From: CAYPTY01 sp965659005
Lineage (GTDB): Bacteria; Bacteroidota; Rhodothermia; Balneolales; Balneolaceae
Assembly (NCBI GenBank): GCA_965659005.1
Contig: CBFHVG010000117.1
Location: 1 to 39,533, forward strand
DNA: 39,533 nucleotides
Reading direction: 5' to 3'
The notes below the pieces were generated by a model. That model did no database searches. It was given only the letters and a program-made list of their open reading frames with translations, and was not told the origin of the DNA. Position numbers and translations under genes: made by a program. Positions 26,434 to 33,943 of the stretch are shown here, piece after piece (the stretch's first letter is position 1; each line of letters starts with the position of its first letter).

Positions 26434-27711
26434 ATGATAAACTATACATCAGCCGAAGATGCAGTTAAGCTAATTAAATCCGGAGACAGGGTATTCGTTC
26501 ATGGAGTTTCGGCAACTCCTCAAGTTCTTGTTAAGGCTATGACGAACAGAGCCTCTGAATTAAAAAACGTTGAAATCGTTCACCTGCATACTGAAGGAGA
26601 GGCCCCATATGCCGCACCTGAATACAAGGACAGTTTTTTTACAAATGCTCTTTTTGTAGGAGCAAATGTTAGAAAAGCCATCAACGACGGAAGAGGGAAT
26701 TACATCCCTATCTTTCTAAGTGAAGTGCCTGGCTTATTCAGAAAAAATATTTTGCCATTGGATGTGGCCATGATTCACGTTTCACCACCTGATAAACATG
26801 GGTTTTGTTCACTAGGTGTTTCAGTGGATGCTGCCGTAGCTGCAGTTCAAACAGCAACCAGAGTTATTGCTCAGGTTAATCCAAATATGCCAAGAGCTCA
26901 TGGAGATGGGTTAGTACATGTCAGAAACATTAATGCTCTAGTTGAGGTGAATGAACAACTTCCAGAGCACGTCATTCCACCACCATCTGAAGAGGAAATA
27001 CTTATTGGTAAATTCTGTTCTGAACTGGTAGATAATGGGGCAACTCTCCAAATGGGAATAGGTGCAATCCCAAATGCTGTACTAAAAGCATTAGGGAACC
27101 ATAAGAACCTTGGAGTCCATACTGAGATGTTTTCTGATGGAGTCATTGAACTGGTTGAAAAAGGCGTAATTAACGGAAAGAAGAAAAAGAAATATCCGGG
27201 TAAAGTTGTTGCTGGTTTTGTTATGGGGTCCAGGGCCACCTACGACTTTATAGATGATAATCCAGAAGTAGCTATGCTAGATATAGCATATGTCAACGAT
27301 ACAGCAGTAATTAGACAGAACCCTAAAGTGACGGCAATTAACAGTGCTGTAGAAATAGATCTAACGGGTCAGGTTTGTGCTGATTCTATTGGAACATACC
27401 ATTACTCAGGAGTTGGGGGACAGATGGATTTTATCAGAGGAGCTTCATTGTCTCCAGGCGGTAAACCGATTATTGCTCTCCCATCAGTGACAAGAAAAGG
27501 GATTAGTCGGATCACTCCATTCCTGAAACAAGGTGCTGGTGTTGTTACAACTCGTGCCCACGTTCATTATGTAGTCACTGAGTATGGAATTGCGAATCTA
27601 TATGGAAAGAACCTGAAGCAAAGGGCAGAAGCCTTGACTAATATTGCTCATCCGGATCACAGGGAGGCACTTGAGAAAGCCACCTTTGAACGCTTTGGTC
27701 CATCCTCATAA
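26434..27711 (+). CDS. Acetyl-CoA hydrolase/transferase family CoA-transferase (4-hydroxybutyrate/butyrate type)
   Basis: The 425-residue protein has both family I CoA-transferase halves. Markers are 'SGDRVFVHGVSATPQ' (16-30), 'HVSPPDKHGFCSLGVSVDA' (115-133), 'GATLQMGIGAIPNAVL' (202-217), 'GVHTEMFSDGVIEL' (227-240) with E231 as the likely CoA-thioester nucleophile, and 'INSAVEIDLTGQV' (302-314). Further markers are 'GVGGQMDFIRGASLSPGGKPIIALPS' and 'VVTEYGIANLYG'. It would move CoA between acetate and another short acid (butyrate, propionate, succinate or 4-hydroxybutyrate), or hydrolyse acetyl-CoA; the acceptor is not certain. The length suits the 4-hydroxybutyrate CoA-transferase branch. A good terminator follows. 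Confidence 0.9.
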   Translation: MINYTSAEDAVKLIKSGDRVFVHGVSATPQVLVKAMTNRASELKNVEIVHLHTEGEAPYAAPEYKDSFFTNALFVGANVRKAINDGRGNYIPIFLSEVPGLFRKNILPLDVAMIHVSPPDKHGFCSLGVSVDAAVAAVQTATRVIAQVNPNMPRAHGDGLVHVRNINALVEVNEQLPEHVIPPPSEEEILIGKFCSELVDNGATLQMGIGAIPNAVLKALGNHKNLGVHTEMFSDGVIELVEKGVINGKKKKKYPGKVVAGFVMGSRATYDFIDDNPEVAMLDIAYVNDTAVIRQNPKVTAINSAVEIDLTGQVCADSIGTYHYSGVGGQMDFIRGASLSPGGKPIIALPSVTRKGISRITPFLKQGAGVVTTRAHVHYVVTEYGIANLYGKNLKQRAEALTNIAHPDHREALEKATFERFGPSS

Positions 27712-27738
27712 ATATAGATCGTATATCATGATTGATTA

Positions 27739-27765
27739 AACGCCCTAGCCTACGAGGGCGTTTTT
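27739..27765 (+). terminator. Rho-independent terminator after the CoA-transferase
   Basis: AACGCCCT (27739-27746) pairs with AGGGCGTT (27755-27762) across an 8-base loop and is followed by a T run ending at 27765. Confidence 0.9.
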
Positions 27766-27836
27766 AATATTGCTTTGTAATTGTAAAGAAATGATTATAC
27801 TGATCGGATTCGTAAAACAAAGCTGATTCTTTGAAT

Positions 27837-29111
27837 ATGACAAATAAACGAGGGATATTTTCATGGGCTCTGTATGACTGGGCAAACAGTTCATATTTTG
27901 TCATAATTCAGACATTTATTTTTGCAGCCTATTTTACTCGTTCCATTGCTGAAGATCCGACAACAGGTACAGCACAATGGGGTAATACAATATCTGCAGC
28001 AGGCTTAGTAATTGCTCTATTTGCTCCTTTTTTAGGTGCTATAGCTGACAAAGCAGGTAGAAGAAAACCTTGGATTGCCTTCTTTTCCATTATGAGCATT
28101 ATAACTTGTGCTCTGTTATGGTATGCTGAACCTGATAATTCCTTCATTCTATATTCCCTAGTTCTAGTATTCTTTGCAACTGTGGGTGCTGAGCTCTCAT
28201 TTATTTTTTATTCAGCCATGTTACCGGACCTTGTTAGTTACGATAAGATTGGCAGATGGTCTGGATGGGGATGGAGTATTGGTTTTGCAGGTGGTCTGGC
28301 ATGCCTACTCGTTTCACTTTTTGCTTTTGTTCAATCAGAAGGACAATGGTTGGGATTAGACGTTGATTCTGCTGAACATATTCGGGCAACCTTTATTTTA
28401 ACAGCTATCTGGTTTGCAATATTTAGCATTCCGATGTTCATCTACACTCCTGATACTCCATCAGGAAATATAGGAATGTCAGAAGCAGTTAGGGAGGGTA
28501 TTAAACAGCTTAGGGATAGTATTTCCCATATGAGAAATTACAAAAACATCATGCTCTTTCTCGTAGCTAGAATGTTCTACAATGATGCTTTAGTAACTAT
28601 TTTTGCCCTTGGAGGTGTATATGCTGCAGGCACTTTCTCAATGGATGAATCCGAAATTCTGATGTTTGGAGTTGGGTTAAATGTGACATCTGGGATCGGA
28701 GCATTTGGCTTTGCCTGGATGGATGATAAATCTGGTTCAAAGAAAACGATCATGATCTCTCTGGTCGGACTGATTATTCCAATAATTTCTATTGTGCTAG
28801 TTAAAACAAGTCTTTGGTTTATAATTTGGGGGTTAATACTCGGTATTTTTATAGGACCTGTACAGGCGGCTAGCAGAACTTTTATGGCCCGATTAGCACC
28901 TCAAGAGATGATGAATCAAATGTTTGGTTTATTTGCCTTGTCAGGAAAAGTAACATCTTTTATCGGTCCATTTTTGGTGGGTTATATCACTCTTGTAACT
29001 GGATCTCAAAGGTTCGGGATGCTTGCCATATTATTTATGCTAATGGTTGGTTTTGTAATTATGCTGCGAGTTCGTGAAGAAAAAAGCGATAAAACAGCAT
29101 TTTCAAGCTAA
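27837..29111 (+). CDS. MFS transporter, UMF1 (Atg22-like) family
   Basis: The 424-residue protein has 12 predicted membrane helices. It opens with the UMF1 signature 'SWALYDWANSSYFVIIQTFIFAAYFT' and contains 'APFLGAIADKAGRRKPWIAFF' (MFS motif A, loop 2-3) and 'SRTFMARLAPQEMMNQMFGLFALSGKVTSFIGPFLVG'. Eukaryotic Atg22 exports amino acids from the vacuole; the bacterial substrate is unknown. I start at the ATG at 27837; a TTG two codons earlier is possible. It lies between two terminators and seems to be a single-gene unit. Confidence 0.9.
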   Translation: MTNKRGIFSWALYDWANSSYFVIIQTFIFAAYFTRSIAEDPTTGTAQWGNTISAAGLVIALFAPFLGAIADKAGRRKPWIAFFSIMSIITCALLWYAEPDNSFILYSLVLVFFATVGAELSFIFYSAMLPDLVSYDKIGRWSGWGWSIGFAGGLACLLVSLFAFVQSEGQWLGLDVDSAEHIRATFILTAIWFAIFSIPMFIYTPDTPSGNIGMSEAVREGIKQLRDSISHMRNYKNIMLFLVARMFYNDALVTIFALGGVYAAGTFSMDESEILMFGVGLNVTSGIGAFGFAWMDDKSGSKKTIMISLVGLIIPIISIVLVKTSLWFIIWGLILGIFIGPVQAASRTFMARLAPQEMMNQMFGLFALSGKVTSFIGPFLVGYITLVTGSQRFGMLAILFMLMVGFVIMLRVREEKSDKTAFSS

Positions 29112-29270
29112 AAAAGTCCATTTTTTTTAAAATTTATGGTGCATTTATTCTGAGATGTAGTAAATTGTTCCACTAATTAAAAAAACTGGCTTACTGCTGG
29201 TTCAGAGCCGGATGCTTGGGTATTTAGGTTCAATAGTTTATTTAATGTTAACTTATTTTAGGAGATACTA

Positions 29271-29444
29271 ATGAGTAGAGTAGATGATGTAAGATCACTA
29301 GTTGGTGAATTGGAAGTTGAACTGGATAAGTTCTATAATAAAGGTAATAAAGCAGCTGGTACTAGAGCTCGCAAGCACCTACAGTCGCTAAAGAATCTTG
29401 CGCAGGAAATTCGTTTAGAAATCCAATCAATGAAAAACGCGTAA
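29271..29444 (+). CDS. Histone H1-like (Hc1-type) small DNA-binding protein
   Basis: A 57-residue protein, MSRVDDVRSLVGEL at the start, then 'LDKFYNKGNKAAGTRARKHL' and a helical end 'LKNLAQEIRLEIQSMKNA'. The motif 'FYxKGNKAAGTRxRKxxQxLKNLAQEIR' is the mark of the histone H1-like proteins of Bacteroidota, related to chlamydial Hc1, that bind and may compact DNA. AGGAGA sits 6 bases before the ATG, and a strong terminator follows 27 bases after the stop, so this is a compact, probably highly expressed single gene. The classification is by memory of the family motif. Confidence 0.88.
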   Translation: MSRVDDVRSLVGELEVELDKFYNKGNKAAGTRARKHLQSLKNLAQEIRLEIQSMKNA

Positions 29445-29471
29445 TAACTCTTTAAAAATTTTTAGAGTACA

Positions 29472-29498
29472 AAGCCACCAACCGGTGGCTTTTTTTTT
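29472..29498 (+). terminator. Strong rho-independent terminator after the histone H1-like gene
   Basis: AAGCCACC (29472-29479) pairs with GGTGGCTT (29484-29491) around AACC and is followed by a T run to 29498. It ends three bases before the start codon of the next gene. Confidence 0.93.
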
Positions 29499-29501
29499 AG
29501 G

Positions 29502-29981
29502 ATGAAAATTAAAGTCCCAGAATCCAGAATTGATAGAAAGGCCATCAAAGCATGGCGGATAACAGGTATTATCTACTTATTACCAATCTTAATTTCACTA
29601 GTTCTGGCATACTTTTTACTTGAGCCATTCAGTAGAATACCTTTTATAGAAGTTATTCTCATAGGTTTTCTATCTTTCTTTGCGTTGTCCATAATATTCA
29701 TCCCTGGTTTAAGGTGGAGCAGATGGAGGTATGAAATCAATGAAGAGGAAATTGATTTACTAAGAGGTATAATAATCAAGAAAAGAACCCTCATTCCTAT
29801 TAACAGAATTCAGCATGTTGATAATAGGCAAGGTCCTATCTATAAAGTATTTAATCTTTCCTCAGTTACTGTGTCTACTGCTGCAACTACACATGAAATC
29901 CCAGCTCTAAATGATGAAATTGCAGATCAGGTCCGGCACAATATTTCCACATTTGTAAACCGGGCAAAGGAAGATGTCTGA
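29502..29981 (+). CDS. Bacterial PH-domain (YdbS-like, DUF304) membrane protein
   Basis: The 159-residue protein has two membrane helices (about 23-42 and 48-67), then a bacterial PH (bPH2) domain at about 75-150: 'WRYEINEEEIDLLRGIIIKKRTLIPINRIQHVDNRQGPIYKVFNLSSVTVSTAA'. This matches Bacillus YdbS, which acts with YdbT; the pair has been linked to resistance to certain bacteriocins. It overlaps the YdbT-like gene by 8 bases, so the pair is coupled. Its ATG lies only three bases beyond the T run of a terminator and has just AGG as a ribosome binding site. Expression therefore depends on read-through or on a promoter inside the hairpin region. Confidence 0.88.
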   Translation: MKIKVPESRIDRKAIKAWRITGIIYLLPILISLVLAYFLLEPFSRIPFIEVILIGFLSFFALSIIFIPGLRWSRWRYEINEEEIDLLRGIIIKKRTLIPINRIQHVDNRQGPIYKVFNLSSVTVSTAATTHEIPALNDEIADQVRHNISTFVNRAKEDV

Positions 29982-31425
29982 GCTTGAAAGACAACATCCA
30001 ATAGCTGCTGTTACCCGTTTAGCTTCTGTCCTGAGGCAGAATATAATTCCACTAATTATCCTACTTGTATATGGCTTAAGTGGTACAGAAGACAATTATA
30101 ATCTAATTGCTATCGGTATTGGTATAGTATTCGCATTTGTATATGGAATACTGAGTTGGTGGTATTATCGGTTTCGAATTGTTGATGCAGAGATACAAAT
30201 ACAATACGGTGTATTTGTCAAAAAGAAGCTTTATTTAAACCAACAACGAATTCAGGTCATTGATATAACAGAAGGAATTATTCAAAGAGCCTTTGGTCTT
30301 GTTCAAATGGAGATAAAAACTGCTGGAAGTGGTACGGAACGAGCTTCTATTAGTGCAATCAGCAGGGAAAGAGCTTTGGAAATAAAAGCTCAGCTATCCA
30401 GTAAAAAAATTGCCTATTCAGATGGGGAAGAAATTCAGGAGTTGTCGAATGATACTGAAGTTCAGGCAACGTGGAGGCTGGATGGAAAAGAACTTGTTTA
30501 TGCTGCCCTTACTTCCGGCTCATTTGGTCTTATCGCGTCTATCATTGGTGGTATTTCATCTCAAATGAATCAATTTCTGAATGAAGATAACATCAATTTT
30601 GTGTCTAACATATTACCAGGTCTCAATGATATTCTACTCATCGTTACAATTGTTGCGATACTGATTCTGATTTCGTGGGTACTTTCGTTCATAGCTGTAC
30701 TCATTCAGTATATGGATTTCAAGGTTGAACGCATGGACAATGATATTGTCATAACGAGAGGCCTATTTGAACGTAAGCACATTACCTTACCCTATGATCG
30801 AATTCAGGCCGTGAAAGTGGTCGAAGGCTTTTTGAGAATGCCTTTTAACAGAGCCATGATTTATATTGAAAGTGCGGGCTTTCAACAACAGAAATCAAAA
30901 TCAGTAGTTGTAGTCCCACTAATTAGAAAGTCAGAAATCCCCGATTTTCTGAACACTTTTTTAGCCGGATATCATCTTGAAGAAGTATCGCTTAAGCCAC
31001 CATCAAGAGCTTTCTTCCGATATCTTAGGAGACCCGTTTATTTGCCTCTTCTAATAACTATACCACTCTTCTTTTTTGTGTCCAATTCATTTGCCTGGTT
31101 TATCATAGCCATAGTACCTTTGATCTTTTTAGCGCATAGAAGCTATCATGAAAGCGGTGTATTTGTAGGCAACTCACTCATGGTTGTGGTAAAGCGGTTT
31201 TTTAACAGAAGTACCATCATGGTTAAAAAACCCAGAATTCAGGTTGCTGAAATAAAAAAGAACCCATTTCAGATAAGAAAGAACCTCGCCAGCTTCGATA
31301 TTACAGTAGCTTCAGGACATACAGGAGTTACATTTGATGTAAAAGACCTTGATGAAGATGATGCATCCCAGCTATTAAAATGGGCTGTTCCTGGATTTAT
31401 ACCAAGACCATCAGATCCTGAATAG
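29974..31425 (+). CDS. Bacterial PH-domain (YdbT-like, DUF304) membrane protein
   Basis: The 483-residue protein has three bPH2 modules separated by paired membrane helices. The first is about 65-145 ('YRFRIVDAEIQIQYGVFVKKKLYLNQQRIQVIDITEGIIQRAFGLVQMEIKTAG'). The second is about 248-330 ('DNDIVITRGLFERKHITLPYDRIQAVKVVEGFLRMPFNRAMIYIESAG'). The third is about 400-470 ('GNSLMVVVKRFFNRSTIMVKKPRIQVAEIKKNPFQ'). Membrane pairs lie near 23-56, 180-245 and 348-380. It is the expected partner of the YdbS-like protein; the molecular function is unknown. It converges on the ZIP transporter gene with a 46-base gap and no strong terminator. Confidence 0.9.
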   Translation: MSELERQHPIAAVTRLASVLRQNIIPLIILLVYGLSGTEDNYNLIAIGIGIVFAFVYGILSWWYYRFRIVDAEIQIQYGVFVKKKLYLNQQRIQVIDITEGIIQRAFGLVQMEIKTAGSGTERASISAISRERALEIKAQLSSKKIAYSDGEEIQELSNDTEVQATWRLDGKELVYAALTSGSFGLIASIIGGISSQMNQFLNEDNINFVSNILPGLNDILLIVTIVAILILISWVLSFIAVLIQYMDFKVERMDNDIVITRGLFERKHITLPYDRIQAVKVVEGFLRMPFNRAMIYIESAGFQQQKSKSVVVVPLIRKSEIPDFLNTFLAGYHLEEVSLKPPSRAFFRYLRRPVYLPLLITIPLFFFVSNSFAWFIIAIVPLIFLAHRSYHESGVFVGNSLMVVVKRFFNRSTIMVKKPRIQVAEIKKNPFQIRKNLASFDITVASGHTGVTFDVKDLDEDDASQLLKWAVPGFIPRPSDPE

Positions 31426-31471
31426 CCAAATCTGTACAGATGTGATCTTTTAATCTGATTTGATGTCTGAA

Positions 31472-32308
31472 TTAACCTAAAGCTACGTCTAAGGTCATCA
31501 TCACACAAAATCCTACCATTGTTCCTAAAGTCGCCATATCTGTATTGCCATGGTGCTGAGACTCAGGAATTAACTCTTCAATTACAACGTAGATCATTGC
31601 ACCAGCTGCAAATGCTAAAGCATATGGGAGAATTGGCTGAACTAAAATCACCGCGGCAGCACCAACTACTGCAGAAATTGGTTCGACAAAACCTGAAATT
31701 TGTCCATACCAGAAACTTTTTTTCACGCTAACACCTTCACGCCTAAGTGGAAGTGAAACGGCCATTCCTTCTGGAAAATTTTGAATCCCAATTCCGATTG
31801 CAAGTACAATAGCACCTGCAACAGTTGCCGTGCCTGTTGGATCAACACCGGTTGCTGCTGCTCCAAATAAAACACCAATAGCTAGTCCCTCAGGAATATT
31901 ATGAAGAGTAATAGCAAGTACTAGCAGTGTAGCTCTTCTCCATGATGTTGGTATACCTTCAGCTTCACTTCTAGGTAGCCCTAAATGAAGATGGGGCATA
32001 TATTGATCAGCAATTCTTAAAACAATCCCACCAGCTAAAAATCCAATTACGGCTGGTACCCAACCAATTACACCTTGTCCTTCAGCCATATCAATAGCCG
32101 GAATGATGAGTGACCATACACTAGCTGCGATCATTACACCAGCAGCAAACCCCATCATAACGTCCAGTAATAAGTAATTTACTTTTTTGGTAAAGAATAC
32201 GAAGGCAGCACCAAGTGCAGTAACTGTCCAGGTGAAAATACCACCTAGTAAAGCCTGAACTACCGGGCCTTGTTCATAAAACCAGTCAGGAAGAAAAGTG
32301 ATTTCCAT
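31472..32308 (-). CDS. ZIP family divalent metal transporter (ZupT/GufA-like)
   Basis: The 278-residue protein has eight predicted membrane helices. The metal-site motifs of the family are present: 'H136-NIPEG' in TM4 and 'Q176-NFPEG' in TM5, with a further 'EELIPES' near 244-250. A cytoplasmic loop (about 102-118) has 'HLHLGLPRSEAEG'. TM5 carries Q-N rather than the more common H-N, as in many GufA-like proteins. Members import zinc and other divalent cations. The gene is followed, further along on the same strand, by two secreted propeller proteins, one with a Met/His-rich loop; whether they are linked is not clear. Confidence 0.93.
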   Translation of the reverse strand: MEITFLPDWFYEQGPVVQALLGGIFTWTVTALGAAFVFFTKKVNYLLLDVMMGFAAGVMIAASVWSLIIPAIDMAEGQGVIGWVPAVIGFLAGGIVLRIADQYMPHLHLGLPRSEAEGIPTSWRRATLLVLAITLHNIPEGLAIGVLFGAAATGVDPTGTATVAGAIVLAIGIGIQNFPEGMAVSLPLRREGVSVKKSFWYGQISGFVEPISAVVGAAAVILVQPILPYALAFAAGAMIYVVIEELIPESQHHGNTDMATLGTMVGFCVMMTLDVALG

Positions 32309-32537
32309 AGCAGTATTTTGTGAGATTCATTAAATATTTAGCCTAAGCTAAAAATTTATTCTCTCATTAAAAATCACCATCTTTCTCATTCTGATTTCTA
32401 ATAAATATGAAAGCTACATCTCATACAAACCTCTTTCAGCTCAGATAAAGCTTAACTGGTTTCAATGGCGAGATGAAGAAAATGATTTTCAATTTCTCAG
32501 TTAAACTAAGAAGAGTTACAACCCTGCTGAACATGAG

Positions 32538-32789
32538 TTGCAAGATAATTTTACAAAGCGGGACATTGAGATTTGTGCTGAAATGCTTGGCATAGCAATA
32601 AAGAAAATTGATTTAAGATCAAGAGGTGCTCTAACTAAATTTAGCACAGATAATGGTAGATTAGAGCCTATAATTATAGCGATGGGGGAGAAGTTAGGCT
32701 ATGAGATCAAAACATTGGAGCTTGATGAAATACGTAATCTCGAATCTAGAGACATGAATGTAAGTCATTCAATAAAACTTAAGTCTTGA
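32538..32789 (+). CDS. Doubtful small ORF, possibly remnant of a larger gene
   Basis: This 83-codon frame from a TTG ('DIEICAEMLGIAIKKIDLRSRGALTKFSTDNG') has a protein-like composition but no recognisable domain and no ribosome binding site. The same frame upstream, beyond a TAA at 32502-32504, is open back to about 32352 ('KYESYISYKPLSAQIKLNWFQWRDEEN'). The whole may therefore be a gene interrupted by a stop. It ends directly against the end of the YVTN gene on the other strand. It could equally be noncoding. Confidence 0.3.
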   Translation: MQDNFTKRDIEICAEMLGIAIKKIDLRSRGALTKFSTDNGRLEPIIIAMGEKLGYEIKTLELDEIRNLESRDMNVSHSIKLKS

Positions 32790-33896
32790 TCAAGACTCCA
32801 CTTTCCAAAAGTAAATTCCTCCAGCCTGTTTACCAGTTTCAATGGTGTCGATCATTTCAAAACTTCTAAGATCGATGACATCCACTGAGCCAGGTTCACC
32901 GCCAATACCTTCAATGCTAATAAATGCATATCTGCTATCTGGTGAAATACTCACACCATGGCTTACTTTTCTGCTATTGCTAATTTTAGCTAATTCCTTA
33001 CCCTCATCTAAATCCCAGATTCCGGTAGCTGCTCCACCTTTATAACTGGCAACTAACAGTTTTCCATCAGAACTAACTTCAAGATTGTAAGGGGCATTAC
33101 CTGAACCTGCATTAAAGCGACGTGTTACTTTCCAGTCATCGGTATTGATCTCCAGAATTTCGTGTGAACCATTACCTGCAACATAAACCATATTTTGACT
33201 AGGATGTGGGTCAGCCCAAGTCGGTTTTACTATGGTATTATGCATCATCATACCCTCATTATTCTTCATATCATGACCCTCATGATTCATAGTCATATCC
33301 TTTTCAGTCAGTTTTAAACGTCGGGATACTTCTAGTCTCTGAGTATCGATTTCAAATAGCTCATCAGTCATCATTGAAACGTGATATTGGTAATTTCCAT
33401 CTGATGAGATTCTTGAGCCATGAGGCATAATTCCTACAGGAATATTCTCAATCAAATCCATTGTCTCTGGATCAACTACAGAAACCGTACTGGGTTCCAT
33501 TTCTCCATGAAGATTGAAGTTCACAATATAGAGGAAGCCTGTTATTTCTGAGATCTCCATACTTGCAGGAAATAAACCTAATTCAGTTTTACCCACTACT
33601 TTATTGGTCGATGTTTCAAATTTCCAGACCTGACCATAGGGCATACCATGAGCAATAGTAACAAACCAATGTTTCCCATCTTGAGAAACAGTCATTCCAT
33701 GAGGGCCTTCGTTTTCAGCTGGAAAAGTACCCACCTCTATCGACTCTACGATATGAGCTTCCTTCTTCTGAGCATCAAATTCAATGAGTTCTACAATATC
33801 ATCTGATTCAGCTGCCACATAGAAGAAATATTTCTGAGCTAAGGTATTTGAAGATGAGCTAAGGATTATAAAACTAAGTACAAGGATCTTCTTCAT
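32790..33896 (-). CDS. Secreted YVTN-type beta-propeller protein with Met/His-rich loop
   Basis: From the ATG at 33896 the protein has 368 residues with a signal peptide (about 1-21, 'SNTLAQ'). Seven-bladed propeller repeats follow: 'NEGPHGMTVSQDGKHWFVTIAHG', 'PHGSRISSDGNYQYHVSMMTDELFEIDTQ', 'APYNLEVSSDGKLLVASYKG', 'SHGVSISPDSRYAFISIEG'. At about 199-220 lies a loop rich in Met and His ('MTMNHEGHDMKNNEGMMMHN') that could bind copper or another soft metal; relatives such as copper-site or nitrous oxide reductase-like propellers come to mind, but no catalytic copper site is proven. The start with the signal peptide is preferred over one 11 codons upstream. It follows the LVIVD gene after 47 bases. 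Confidence 0.82.
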   Translation of the reverse strand: MKKILVLSFIILSSSSNTLAQKYFFYVAAESDDIVELIEFDAQKKEAHIVESIEVGTFPAENEGPHGMTVSQDGKHWFVTIAHGMPYGQVWKFETSTNKVVGKTELGLFPASMEISEITGFLYIVNFNLHGEMEPSTVSVVDPETMDLIENIPVGIMPHGSRISSDGNYQYHVSMMTDELFEIDTQRLEVSRRLKLTEKDMTMNHEGHDMKNNEGMMMHNTIVKPTWADPHPSQNMVYVAGNGSHEILEINTDDWKVTRRFNAGSGNAPYNLEVSSDGKLLVASYKGGAATGIWDLDEGKELAKISNSRKVSHGVSISPDSRYAFISIEGIGGEPGSVDVIDLRSFEMIDTIETGKQAGGIYFWKVES

Positions 33897-33943
33897 AAGG
33901 AAATAAGGGTGACAATTATCATCACCCATTAAGTAATCAATTA

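Noticed and set aside
31431..31442. ATCTGTACAGAT palindrome between the YdbT-like and ZIP genes
   Set aside because: It is a 12-bp self-palindrome with no loop or T run, lying at a convergent junction; chance is likely.
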